Assembly (NCBI RefSeq): GCF_014200435.1
Contig: NZ_JACHBR010000001.1
Location: 1,240,001-1,304,000 of the forward strand
From: Sphaerisporangium krabiense
Lineage (GTDB): Bacteria > Actinomycetota > Actinomycetes > Streptosporangiales > Streptosporangiaceae
DNA: 64,000 bases
Direction: 5' to 3'
The translations under genes and the position numbers were made by a program. Within the stretch, counting starts at the first letter, position 1, and every line of letters starts with the position of its first letter. Under the pieces are notes generated by a model, which did not search any database, had not been told where the DNA came from, and saw only the letters and a program-made list of their open reading frames with translations. Shown here one piece after another: positions 48,873-57,428 of this stretch.

Positions 48873-51146
48873 ATGGGTGGGCGTAAGAGATCCATCAAGT
48901 TCAAGATCCTTGCCCTGGTTCTGGTTCCACTGATCTCCTTGATCGGGATCTGGGCGTTCGCGGCGACCCTCACGGTCCAGAGCGGTCTCGACCTCCTGCG
49001 CGTGCGATCCGTCTACGACAACGTGATCACTCCGGCGGGGCAGCTCGCGTCGCAGCTCCACCACGAGCGCTACCAGTCCCTGGCCTTCCTCGGCTCGCGC
49101 GCCGGTGACCGCGCCGCCCTGGACGCCCAGCGGACCAAGACCGACCAGGCCCGCGCCCTGCTGGAGCGGCGGGCGCTCGGCGAGGGCATCCAGCGGGCAC
49201 AGGACACGCCGGTCTACCAGCGGGCGATCGAGCTGATCACCGTCACGCGGCGGCTGCCCGACATCCGGGCCCGCGTCGACGCCCGGACGTTCACGCCCCT
49301 GCTCACGCTGGACTCCTACGACCTGATCTCCGACGCCATCGGCCGGGTCTACGACAGCGTGCGCCTGGCGGGCGACCCGGAGCTCGGCCCGCCGACCAGG
49401 GCCGTCACGCTCATCGACCGCAGCCGCGACCTGATGTGGCAGCAGGCCGCCCTGATCGCGAGCGCCACCGGGACCGGCACGATGACCAGCGAGGAGCGCA
49501 CCGCGTTCACGGCCATGGTCACCAAGCGGCGCCTGCTCTACGACATGGGCTCCCAGCTCCTGGACGACGACCTGCGCCAGCCGTACCTCGTCCTGCAGAA
49601 CTCCCCCGCGTACACCAAGTTCGTCTCGATCGAGGACCAGGTGGCGCAGGACGTCACGCCCGGCAGGCCGCTGCCCGCGGCGTCGGCGAACTGGGCGTCG
49701 AACGTCCAGGCCATCACCGTCATCTTCGACCGGCAAAACAGCGTGGCCGCCCGGCAGATCACCGACCGCGCCCGTCCCCTGGCCGTGGCCATCCTGTGGC
49801 GGCTCGGCGTCGCCGCGGGGCTCGGCCTGGTCGGCATCGGCGTCTCGCTGTGGGTCAGCATCCGCTTCGGCCGGCGCATCACCGCCGAGCTGGTGGACCT
49901 GCAGGGCGCGGCGCTCGAACTGGCCCACCGCGGGCTCCCGGGCATCGTGCGGCGGCTGCGCCAGGGCGAGGACGTGGACGTCAGGGCGGAGACCCCGCCG
50001 ATCGCCTCGGGCACCACCGAGGAGATCATCAGCGTCGGGCACGCCTTCACGTCCGTCCAGACGACCGCCGTGGAGGCCGCCGTCGGCCAGGCCGAGATAC
50101 GCAAGGGCGTCGCCAAGGTGTTCCTCAACCTGGCCCGGCGCAACCAGTCGCTGCTGCACCGCCAGCTCTCGATGCTCGACGCCATCGAGCGCAAGGTCAC
50201 CGACCCGGAGCTGCTGGAGAGCCTGTACGGCATCGACCACCTCACCACGCGCATGCGCCGGCACGCCGAGGGCCTGATCATCCTGTCCGGGGCCGTCCCC
50301 GGGCGCGGGTGGCGCACCCCGGTGCCGATGTTCGACGTCGTGCGCGCCGCGGTGGAGGAGGTGGAGGACTACCTGCGCGTCCACGTCGCCATGCCCGAGG
50401 AGATCGCGCTGAGCGGCAACGCCGCCACCGACGTCATTCACCTGCTCGCCGAGCTCGTCGAGAACGCCACGATCTTCTCGCCGCCGCACACGCACATCGA
50501 GGTGCGCGGCGAGCGGGTGGCCCGCGGGTTCGCGATCGAGGTCGAGGACCGGGGGCTCGGCATGCCCCCCGAGGAGATGCAGCAGATCAACGCCCGGCTG
50601 GCCTACCCACCGGAGTTCGACCTCGCCGACAGCGACCGGCTCGGCCTGTTCGTCGTCGGCCGGCTGGCCGCGCGGCGCGGCATCAAGGTGTCGCTGCGCG
50701 TCTCCCCCTACGGCGGCACGACGGCGATCGTCCTCATCCCCGAGGAGTTGATCACCGCGGCCGGCGCCGCGCCGCGGGGCCGTTACTCGGTGGAGCGGAT
50801 CCCGTCGCTGGAGGCCGCGAACGGCCGGGCGGGCGGCGCGCCGGGGACCGGCATGGCGGTGGCGGGCGTCGGGGAAGGACGGGCGAACGGGCCGGCCCCG
50901 GCGATGGGCGGCGGCGTCCCCGAGGGCCCGGCGGCCGCGGCCGCCCCGCGCAAGGGCGGCGCGGGCCTCCCGCACCGCGTGCGGCAGGCGAGCCTGGCCC
51001 CGCAGCTCCGCCAGGCCCCCGCACCGCCGGGCGACCTCGGCGGGCCCGCCCGCGAGGACGACGACCCGGGGCCTTCCCCTGACATGTTCTCCTCGTTCCG
51101 GGCAGGATGGCAGCGTGCGCGTGACGGAGAGGAGGACGGGACGTGA
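48873..51146 (+). CDS. Conservon-type membrane sensor with NIT, HAMP-like and HATPase domains (CvnA-like)
   Basis: A 757-residue protein: TM1 (about 10-32), an extracytoplasmic nitrate/nitrite-sensing-type (NIT) domain (about 45-300), TM2 (about 308-330), a HAMP-like linker, a helical region (LARRNQSLLHRQLSMLDAIE) and a HATPase domain with LLAELVENATIFSPPHTHIEV and EDRGLGMPPEEM. The tail from about 640 is Gly/Pro/Ala-rich and disordered. No standard phosphoacceptor His box is present. Such proteins head conservons, where B (roadblock), C (DUF742) and D (GTPase) genes follow; here only DUF742 does. The ATG has an AGCGAGG site. Confidence 0.85.
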   Translation: MGGRKRSIKFKILALVLVPLISLIGIWAFAATLTVQSGLDLLRVRSVYDNVITPAGQLASQLHHERYQSLAFLGSRAGDRAALDAQRTKTDQARALLERRALGEGIQRAQDTPVYQRAIELITVTRRLPDIRARVDARTFTPLLTLDSYDLISDAIGRVYDSVRLAGDPELGPPTRAVTLIDRSRDLMWQQAALIASATGTGTMTSEERTAFTAMVTKRRLLYDMGSQLLDDDLRQPYLVLQNSPAYTKFVSIEDQVAQDVTPGRPLPAASANWASNVQAITVIFDRQNSVAARQITDRARPLAVAILWRLGVAAGLGLVGIGVSLWVSIRFGRRITAELVDLQGAALELAHRGLPGIVRRLRQGEDVDVRAETPPIASGTTEEIISVGHAFTSVQTTAVEAAVGQAEIRKGVAKVFLNLARRNQSLLHRQLSMLDAIERKVTDPELLESLYGIDHLTTRMRRHAEGLIILSGAVPGRGWRTPVPMFDVVRAAVEEVEDYLRVHVAMPEEIALSGNAATDVIHLLAELVENATIFSPPHTHIEVRGERVARGFAIEVEDRGLGMPPEEMQQINARLAYPPEFDLADSDRLGLFVVGRLAARRGIKVSLRVSPYGGTTAIVLIPEELITAAGAAPRGRYSVERIPSLEAANGRAGGAPGTGMAVAGVGEGRANGPAPAMGGGVPEGPAAAAAPRKGGAGLPHRVRQASLAPQLRQAPAPPGDLGGPAREDDDPGPSPDMFSSFRAGWQRARDGEEDGT

Positions 51147-51514
51147 CCGACGCCGGTGACCAGTGGCTCGACCAGGACGCCGGTCCCATCATCCGCCCCT
51201 ACACCGTCGCCCGCGGCCGCACCCGCCCCAGCGGGCCCGCCTTCGACATGGTGGCGATCGTCAAGGTCGTCCCCGGGGCGGCGCCCGTTCCCGGGCTGAG
51301 CCCCGAGCACCTGAACATCCTGCGCATGTGCGGCGAGCCCATGTCGGTGGTGGACCTGGCCTCCGAGAGCGGGCTCTCGCTCGGCGTGGTGCGCGTCCTG
51401 CTGGGCGACCTGCGCGACCAGAAGCTCGTCACCGTACGGCCCCCGGCCAGCGTGTCCCAGCTTCCCGAGGAGCGCATCCTGCGCGAGGTGATCCAGGGCC
51501 TGCAGGCCCTCTGA
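51143..51514 (+). CDS. DUF742 protein (CvnC-like)
   Basis: A 123-residue protein with the DUF742 pattern: IIRPYTVARGRTRP at the start, then a winged-helix-like C-terminal domain (LSPEHLNILRMCGEPMSVV, LASESGLSLGVVRVLLGDL). In conservons this component works with the sensor ATPase, a roadblock protein and a small GTPase at the membrane. It begins in a GTGA overlap with the sensor gene and ends the transcription unit: no roadblock or GTPase gene follows before the DUF5999 gene 330 bp away. Confidence 0.88.
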   Translation: MTDAGDQWLDQDAGPIIRPYTVARGRTRPSGPAFDMVAIVKVVPGAAPVPGLSPEHLNILRMCGEPMSVVDLASESGLSLGVVRVLLGDLRDQKLVTVRPPASVSQLPEERILREVIQGLQAL

Positions 51515-51641
51515 CCCTCCCCGCGCGGCCCTCGCCGCGGCTCCTCTCCGGCCGGCGGGAAGCGGGGAGCGCCCGAGCCGGCGTCCTGCCCTCGGCGTGC
51601 CGTCACGCGGTCGTCATGGCGTCGTCATCGCGTCCTCATGC

Positions 51642-51739
51642 GGGAAACGCTTTCCCCTAGGGCTTTCCGGGTCATGGGCTCCCCTGGCGCCACGTCCCCA
51701 AGGTAAAGAATCGGTACCCATTTGGGTGGAATGGGTACC
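51642..51739. promoter_or_regulatory. Two inverted repeats upstream of the DUF5999 gene
   Basis: The region 51515-51840 has no gene. It contains the perfect palindrome GGGAAA-CGC-TTTCCC (51642-51656) and a 10-bp inverted repeat with arms GGTACCCATT (51713-51722) and AATGGGTACC (51730-51739) around 7 bases. AT content rises here. The first resembles LacI-family operators, the second an operator or transcript hairpin. No regulator is identified. Confidence 0.45.
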
Positions 51740-51840
51740 TATGGGGGTAGTTATCCCGTTACAAGGTATGGAGGCGTCGGGCGATGCTCGACGTGTTGGC
51801 AAAGAAAGCCACACAGAGACCAACCGGATCAGGTACAGCC

Positions 51841-52035
51841 ATGTGTCAACACCAACCTCAGTGCCCGTCCGCGGACGCCGTCGATCGTGAGGCCGCCGCG
51901 CTGGTCGCGTTCCACCCCGAGCAGGGGTGGGGGCTGCTGTGCAACGGCGTGGTGATCTTCGACGACACCGGCGACCTGCTTCCCGACGGCCGCATCGTGC
52001 CCGTCCACCGCTGTGTCTACGGGTGGGCGGCATGA
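51841..52035 (+). CDS. DUF5999 family small protein
   Basis: A 64-residue protein starting MCQHQPQCPSADAVDREAAA and continuing through AFHPEQGWGLLCNGVVIFDD, the recognisable DUF5999 sequence common in Streptomyces and relatives. Four Cys residues and His are compatible with metal binding, but that is not established. Its stop overlaps the start of the ATPase gene (ATGA), so the two are co-translated. Function unknown. Confidence 0.82.
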   Translation: MCQHQPQCPSADAVDREAAALVAFHPEQGWGLLCNGVVIFDDTGDLLPDGRIVPVHRCVYGWAA

Positions 52036-52514
52036 CGGCGACACTCACCGAGAACGCGCCGGCGAAGGTGACGAACGTGACGAACGTGAAAATGCGCACC
52101 GGCGTGGTGCTCCACACGCGTCCGCTGGGGCACGCCGACAGGCAGGCCACGTGGGTGCTGGTCCCGGACGCGGCCGTCGTGCCGATGACGCGCAAGAGGC
52201 TGCGCCGCCGGCTGGCCTCCTGGGGCGTCGGGGACGCCGACGTCGCGGAGCTGCTGGTCAGCGAGCTGGTGACCAACGCGATGCGTCACTCGTGGGGCGC
52301 GGTCATGAGCTTGTCGCTGGAGCAGGGCACGATCCGCTGCGAGGTGCAGGACACCAACCCCGCGCTGCCGCGCGTCTGCGAGGCGCACGACGGCGACGAG
52401 GGCGGTCGAGGCATGTTCCTCATGGAAGCGCTTTCCACGGCGTGGGGAAGCTACCGCATGTCAACGGGCAAGGTCGTCTGGTTCGAGCTGCCCGCCGCGG
52501 ATCCGGGCGACTGA
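52032..52514 (+). CDS. RsbW-like HATPase (anti-sigma-factor-type) protein
   Basis: A 160-residue single-domain ATPase of the actinomycete anti-sigma/regulatory type: N box LLVSELVTNAMRHSWGAV, VQDTNPALPRV, and a G-rich lid GDEGGRGMFLMEAL, then STAWGSYRMSTGKVVWFEL. Such proteins bind sigma factors or other regulators and are controlled by anti-anti-sigma proteins; no partner is encoded nearby. A small direct repeat (TGACGAACG twice, 52069-52087) encodes VTNVTNV. It is coupled to the DUF5999 gene. Confidence 0.85.
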   Translation: MTATLTENAPAKVTNVTNVKMRTGVVLHTRPLGHADRQATWVLVPDAAVVPMTRKRLRRRLASWGVGDADVAELLVSELVTNAMRHSWGAVMSLSLEQGTIRCEVQDTNPALPRVCEAHDGDEGGRGMFLMEALSTAWGSYRMSTGKVVWFELPAADPGD

Positions 52515-52571
52515 ACCCGCGCGACGCCTTCCGATCGTCATCGACGCGCAGGAGAGGAGGGGAGACGAGCG

Positions 52572-52718
52572 ATGAGCGAGATCCACAGACCGGGCGACCC
52601 GGAGACGACGCCCGCGAAGCCGCAGGCGCGACGGGTGCGGGTGCGCAGACAACGGGTCCGCGCCGCCGACCACCCCTTGGACCTGCGGACGCCGTCCGGC
52701 CGCACGCTGCCCTACTGA
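52572..52718 (+). CDS. Small basic 48-residue protein
   Basis: Starts MSEIHRPGDPETTPAKPQ, has an Arg-rich centre (ARRVRVRRQRVRAADHP) and ends PSGRTLPY. The ATG is preceded by a very strong purine-rich site (GGAGGGGAGA about 7 bases away), and it follows the ATPase gene by 57 bp on the same strand, so it is likely expressed. No family was recognised; the basic centre could bind nucleic acid or an acidic partner. Confidence 0.5.
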   Translation: MSEIHRPGDPETTPAKPQARRVRVRRQRVRAADHPLDLRTPSGRTLPY

Positions 52719-52807
52719 TCGTTCCCGCGGCCTGACGGGCAAGCGCTTTCCCGCCGCCCGCGCGCATGTCTTGTGGCTTCCCCTGCTCCCCCGCTTCCCC
52801 CGGCGGT

Positions 52808-52852
52808 GACGCCGGGGCCGACGGACCGCCCACACCGTCCGGCCCCGGCGTC
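52808..52852. terminator. Hairpin terminator between convergent genes
   Basis: The 12-bp arms GACGCCGGGGCC (52808-52819) and GGCCCCGGCGTC (52841-52852) lie between the small-protein gene and the LuxR-family gene. A smaller alternative hairpin CCCCGGC/GCCGGGG (52798-52817) overlaps it. Confidence 0.65.
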
Positions 52853-52918
52853 CCGCACCTTCCCCGGCGGGCTCCGGAACCGCTCGGACCGCTTGGGCCG
52901 CGCCGTCCGGACGAGGCT

Positions 52919-55282
52919 TCAGGGGCCGTCTCCGCCGCCCTCGTGGGCGCGCCGCTGCTCGGCGACCCACACCGCGATCTGCGCCCGTGAGTGGAAGCCC
53001 AGCTTGCTCAGGATGTGCTCGATGTGCCCCTCCGCCGTGCGCTGGGCGATCACCAGCCGCGCGGCGATCTCCTTGTTGCTCAGCCCTTCGGCGACGAGCC
53101 CGGAGATCTCGGTCTCCCTGCGGGTCAGCGGGGACGGCGCCCGCTCCGGCGCGCGCCCGGGCGTCGCGGGGCACGCCTGTTCGGCGACGGCGTAGGTCAG
53201 CGCCTCCTCCAGGGACATGCGGAGCCCCTGCGCGAACGCGGCGCGGTAGGCGGGCTCGCCGAGCGCGGCGCGGGCCCGCGCCTCCGTCTCGTCGTGGTAG
53301 CGGCCGAGGTGCCCGAACCCCGGCAGCGGCGTGCCCACGGCCCGCCAGACGGCGGCCAGCGCCCCGAGCAGCCGGGCGGTCCGCTCGTGGGCGTCCGCGC
53401 CGGTGGCGATCCAGGCCAGCACCTCCAGGCACAACCCCACGCCGAGCCAGTCGTCCAGCGGGCCGACCACGCGCAGGCCCTGCTTCACGGTCTCGGCGGC
53501 GCGCGGGCAGTCCCCCTGCCGCCAGGCCTCGACGCCGAGCGCGATCAGGGCGTACGCCCGGTGCACGTGATCGCCCCTGGCGTCGCAGATCTGCAGGGCC
53601 TCCTCGCCGTAGGCCGCGGCGCGTTCGGAGTCGCCCTCGAAGGAGCAGGTCAGGCACAGCCGGTTCAGCGCCATCACCTGGCCGACCTCCTCCTGCGCGG
53701 CGCGGTGCCCGGCGAGCGCCTCCTCGAACATCTTGGCCGCGACGCCCGTGTCGCCCTCGTGGAGCGCCACCATGCCCGACTGGAGCGTGACGTAGGCGAG
53801 CAGCCCGTCCAGGCCGAGCTCCTCGCCGATGCGGCGGCTCTCCTCCAGCATCGCGACGGCCGCCGCGACGTCGCCCTGGACGATCGCGAGCCAGGCGGCG
53901 CTCCACAACGCGCGGGCACGGGGCTCGCCGGGCTCGGGGACGAGCGCGAGTCCGCGGTCGAGCCAGTGTCGTCCCTCGCGGACGTGGTGGCAGGTCCTCC
54001 AGTGGAAGAGCAGGTCGGCGGCCATGGTGAGGCCGTCGCGCGCCTCGGCGGGCCCGCCGTCCTCGGCGTAGGAGGCGAGCGCGGCCCGCAGGTTGGCGTG
54101 GTCGAGCCGCAGCCGGGTCAGCCACTCCACCTGGGCGCCGCCGAACCGGTGGGCGTGCGCCTGGCGCGCCAGGTCGCGGTAGTAGTCGCGATGGCGGCGG
54201 CGCAGCTCCTCCTCGGCCCCCGACTCCGCGAGCCGGTCCTTGCCGTACTGCCGGATCGTCTCCAGCAGGCGGTACCTGACCTCGCCCGGATGCTCCTCGC
54301 GCAGCAGCACGGACTTCTCGACCAGCCCGCTGACCAGGTCCATGACGTCCTCGCGGGCGATGCCGCCGCCGGAGCAGACCGCCTCGGCCGCCTCCAGGTC
54401 GAGGCCGCCGGCGAACACCGACGCGCGGGCCCAGAGCAGCCGTTCCGGCTCGGTGCAGAGCTCGTGGCTCCAGTCGACCATGGCGCGCAGCGTCTGGTGC
54501 CGGGGTGGCACCGCCCTGGACCCCGAGGCGAGCAGCCGGAACCTGTCGTCCAGCCGTTCGAGCAGTTGCCGGACCGACAGGGCGCGCAGCCGCACGGCCG
54601 CGAGCTCGATGGCCAGCGGGATTCCGTCCAGGCGGCGGCAGATCCGTTCCACGGCGTCCCGGTTGGCCTCGGTGACCGCGAACTCGGGAAGCACGGCCTC
54701 GGCCCGCTCGGCGAACAACCGCACGGCGTCCACCTGGGCGAGCGCGTCGACGGACAGCGGCCGGCCGCCGGCCTCGGGGAGGGGAAGCGGGAGCACCGCC
54801 ATCGTCCGCTCGCCGCCGATGTGCAGCGGCTGCCTGCTGGTGGCGATCACCCGCAGCTCGGGCGCGCAGGCGAGCAGTTCCTCGGTGAGCACGGCGCACT
54901 CGTGGAGGACGTGCTCGCAGTTGTCGAGGATCAGCAGCGCCTTCTTGTCGGCCAGGTGGTCGGCGAGCCGGTCGAGGTTGGAGCCACCGGAGCCCTCGCG
55001 CAGCCGCAGCACGTCGGTCAGGGTCTGCGCGAGCAGGTCAGGACGGTCGAGCGTGGCCAGCTCGGCGAGCCAGACGCCGTCGGGGAAGGCGCGGCCGACC
55101 TCGGCCGCGACGCGGGCGGCCAGCCTCGTCTTGCCGACGCCTCCGACCCCGGTCAGGGTCACCAGGCGGGATTTCGCCAGCAGCGACCTGATCTCGGCCA
55201 CCTCCCGCCGGCGCCCCACGAAACTCGTCACCTCGGCGGGGATTCCGCGTGTCCGCCGGGTTCTGGAGGTGCTCACTGCCAT
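52919..55282 (-). CDS. Large LuxR-family regulator with NB-ARC-like ATPase and TPR-like repeats
   Basis: A 787-residue regulator. The N-terminal NTPase has Walker A GVGGVGKTRLA (about 45-55), Walker B LLILDNCEHV and RVIATSRQPL. A long helical TPR-like region follows (about 330-690). The C-terminal LuxR helix-turn-helix (LTRRETEISGLVAEGLSNKE, then TAEGHIEHILSKLG) binds DNA. The domain order matches actinomycete ATP-dependent regulators with an SxxFVGRxxE start (TSFVGRRRE). It is divergent from an SDR gene across a region with a perfect inverted repeat, which may be its target or that of another factor. Confidence 0.9.
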   Translation of the reverse strand: MAVSTSRTRRTRGIPAEVTSFVGRRREVAEIRSLLAKSRLVTLTGVGGVGKTRLAARVAAEVGRAFPDGVWLAELATLDRPDLLAQTLTDVLRLREGSGGSNLDRLADHLADKKALLILDNCEHVLHECAVLTEELLACAPELRVIATSRQPLHIGGERTMAVLPLPLPEAGGRPLSVDALAQVDAVRLFAERAEAVLPEFAVTEANRDAVERICRRLDGIPLAIELAAVRLRALSVRQLLERLDDRFRLLASGSRAVPPRHQTLRAMVDWSHELCTEPERLLWARASVFAGGLDLEAAEAVCSGGGIAREDVMDLVSGLVEKSVLLREEHPGEVRYRLLETIRQYGKDRLAESGAEEELRRRHRDYYRDLARQAHAHRFGGAQVEWLTRLRLDHANLRAALASYAEDGGPAEARDGLTMAADLLFHWRTCHHVREGRHWLDRGLALVPEPGEPRARALWSAAWLAIVQGDVAAAVAMLEESRRIGEELGLDGLLAYVTLQSGMVALHEGDTGVAAKMFEEALAGHRAAQEEVGQVMALNRLCLTCSFEGDSERAAAYGEEALQICDARGDHVHRAYALIALGVEAWRQGDCPRAAETVKQGLRVVGPLDDWLGVGLCLEVLAWIATGADAHERTARLLGALAAVWRAVGTPLPGFGHLGRYHDETEARARAALGEPAYRAAFAQGLRMSLEEALTYAVAEQACPATPGRAPERAPSPLTRRETEISGLVAEGLSNKEIAARLVIAQRTAEGHIEHILSKLGFHSRAQIAVWVAEQRRAHEGGGDGP

Positions 55283-55334
55283 GTGCCGCTCACCCGTGCC
55301 TCACGCCGACCTGGGCGCGCCCAGCACGCAGGTC

Positions 55335-55354
55335 GGCATAAGTCAGGTTATGCC
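55335..55354. promoter_or_regulatory. Perfect inverted repeat in the LuxR/SDR divergent promoter
   Basis: The arms GGCATAA (55335-55341) and TTATGCC (55348-55354) are separated by 6 bases, centred 62 bp upstream of the LuxR-type gene and 135 bp upstream of the SDR gene. Its length and AT-rich inner arms fit a dimeric operator. On the SDR side, TATATC at about 55455 could be a -10 element. Confidence 0.45.
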
Positions 55355-55479
55355 TGGTAACGATCGCTCTGGACCCCGCCGAGCACCGATACCCCCAGGG
55401 GAACGCAAAGCTTTCATGTCCCGGGTAGTGGGGGAAAAGCAGACAGAGGTTGTCGTATATCGGTGACAGCATCGCCCGC

Positions 55480-56424
55480 ATGACGACGACACGACCTTCT
55501 TCGGGACCTCTGGCGGGACCTCTGGCGGGAAAGGTGGCGCTGGTCGCGGGGGCGACGCGCGGCGCGGGGCGGGGCATCGCCCGCGAGCTCGGCGCGGCGG
55601 GCGCCACGGTGTACGTGACCGGCCGCTCCACGCGCGGGTCACGCTCGGAGATGAACCGGCCCGAGACCATCGAGGAGACCGCCGAACTGATCAACGAGGC
55701 CGGGGGCACGGCGATCCCCGTCCAGGTGGACCACCTGGAGGCGGAGCAGGTCCGATCGCTCGCCGAGCGCGTCGACCGCGAGCAGGGCCGCCTGGACATC
55801 CTGGTCAACGACATCTGGGGCGGGGACGGCCTCATGGAATGGCACGCGAAGCTGTGGGAACACGACCTCGGCCGCGGCCTGCGCATGCTCAGGCTCGCCG
55901 TCGACACCCATCTCATCACCGGGCATTTCCTGCTGCCGCTGATGATCCGGCGTCCCGGCGGGCTCCTCGTCGAGGTCACCGACGGCACCTCCGACTACAA
56001 CGCGCGCCACTACCGGCTGTCGGCGTTCTACTACCTGGCCAAGGAGTCGGTGAACCGGCTGGGCTACGGGCTCGGCGAGGAGCTGAGGCCGTACGGCTGC
56101 ACCGCCGTCGCGCTCACCCCCGGCTGGCTGCGCTCCGAGCGCATGCTCGAAGTGTTCGGGGTCACCGAGGAGAACTGGCGGGACGGCGGCGCGCGCGACC
56201 CGCACTTCCTGATCTCCGAGACGCCGTCCTTCGCCGGCCGGGCGGTCGCCGCGCTGGCCGCCGACCCCGATGTGGCCCGCTGGAACGGACGGTCGCTGTC
56301 CAGCGGCGGGCTCGCCCAGGTGTACGGCTTCACCGACCTCGACGGCAGCCGGCCGGACGCCTGGAGGTACCTGGAGGAGGTCGTCGACGGGGGCGAGCCG
56401 GCCGACGCCGACTCCTACCGCTGA
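55480..56424 (+). CDS. Short-chain dehydrogenase/reductase
   Basis: A 314-residue classical SDR. Cofactor motif VALVAGATRGAGRGIARELG (about 18-37), VTGRSTRG suggests NADPH preference, LVNDIWGGD takes the place of the usual NNAG, and YYLAKE supplies the Tyr-x-x-x-Lys pair. I chose ATG at 55480; the transcript leader would be short. The substrate is unknown. It converges with the WYL regulator gene, overlapping it by 10 bp at the 3' ends. Confidence 0.86.
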   Translation: MTTTRPSSGPLAGPLAGKVALVAGATRGAGRGIARELGAAGATVYVTGRSTRGSRSEMNRPETIEETAELINEAGGTAIPVQVDHLEAEQVRSLAERVDREQGRLDILVNDIWGGDGLMEWHAKLWEHDLGRGLRMLRLAVDTHLITGHFLLPLMIRRPGGLLVEVTDGTSDYNARHYRLSAFYYLAKESVNRLGYGLGEELRPYGCTAVALTPGWLRSERMLEVFGVTEENWRDGGARDPHFLISETPSFAGRAVAALAADPDVARWNGRSLSSGGLAQVYGFTDLDGSRPDAWRYLEEVVDGGEPADADSYR

Positions 56425-57428
56425 TCGTCGGCGGCGTCACCGTACAGCGCCGCCATGCGCCGTGCGGCCTCGCCCATGCGGACGCGCAGCCCCGGCGGGT
56501 CCAGGACCTCGACCTCGGGGCCGAGCCGCAGCAGCACCCCGAAGGCGACGTCCTCGATCGGCTCGACGGGCAGGCGGGTGACCACCCGGCCGCGCTCGTC
56601 GGGCTCGCCCGCGGCGTCGAGGGCGAACCTGGCGGCGAACGGCTCGACGACGTGCCGCAGCGCGCGCACGCCCGCGGCGGTGAGCCGCACGGTGATCTGG
56701 TCGGTGAGCACCGAGGCCTGGAACTCGGCCACTCCGGAGGCCCAGAAGTCCACCAGGTCGAACGCCTCGTCCCTGGTGAACCGCTCGCCGGTGGGCGTGA
56801 CCCGCACGACCCGGTCCACGCGGTAGGTCCTGCACTCCTCGGCCGTCGCCCGCCCGCCGGGGCCGGGGACGTGCGCCACCAGGTACCAGACGCCGCTCTT
56901 CAGCACGAGCCCGTACGGCCGGGCCACGCGGGTCACCTCGCGGTCGCCGCGCCGGTACCCGAGCTCGACGGTCCGGTCCTCCCACACCGCGCGGGCCAGC
57001 TCCGCCAGCAGCGGCGGCGGCTCGGCCTCGGCGAACCACCCGGGGATGTCGAGGTGGAAGCGCTGCCCGGCCCGCGCGGAGGCGTCCCGCAGGCCGGGCG
57101 GGAGCGCGGCGAGGACCTTCAGGCGGGCGGAGGTCACCGCGTCGGCCAGGCCCATGTCGCGGATCGGCCCGGTGAGCCCGGACAGGAACAGGGCCTCGGC
57201 CTCCGGGCGGCTGAGGCCGGTCAGCCGCGTGCGGTACCCGCCGACGAGGCGGTAGCCGCCGTGGCGGCCCCGGTCGGCGTAGACGGGCACGCCCGCGGCC
57301 GACAGCGCCGTCATGTCGCGGACGATCGTGCGCGGCGAGACCTCCAGCTCGCGCGCCAGCTCGGCGGCCGTCATCGTCTCGCGCGACTGCAGCAGCAACA
57401 CCGCCGAGATCAACCGGGAGGCCCGCAT
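56415..57428 (-). CDS. WYL-domain transcriptional regulator (YafY type)
   Basis: A 337-residue regulator with an N-terminal winged helix (RLISAVLLLQSRETMTAAEL, then SPRTIVRDMTALSAAGVPV) and a middle WYL domain (RPYGLVLKSGVWYLVAHVPG, with YRVDRV following) that senses a ligand, often a nucleic-acid fragment or metabolite; the C-terminal WCX-like extension is present. The ATG at 57428 is preceded by GGGG. Its target is unknown; the convergent SDR gene or the polymer genes to the right are candidates by position only. Confidence 0.88.
   Translation of the reverse strand: MRASRLISAVLLLQSRETMTAAELARELEVSPRTIVRDMTALSAAGVPVYADRGRHGGYRLVGGYRTRLTGLSRPEAEALFLSGLTGPIRDMGLADAVTSARLKVLAALPPGLRDASARAGQRFHLDIPGWFAEAEPPPLLAELARAVWEDRTVELGYRRGDREVTRVARPYGLVLKSGVWYLVAHVPGPGGRATAEECRTYRVDRVVRVTPTGERFTRDEAFDLVDFWASGVAEFQASVLTDQITVRLTAAGVRALRHVVEPFAARFALDAAGEPDERGRVVTRLPVEPIEDVAFGVLLRLGPEVEVLDPPGLRVRMGEAARRMAALYGDAADDQR

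Noticed and set aside
48798-50975. A 725-codon minus-strand open frame opposite the NIT/HATPase gene
   Set aside because: No domain, extreme Arg/Gly/Asp content, and the opposite strand encodes a complete sensor protein.
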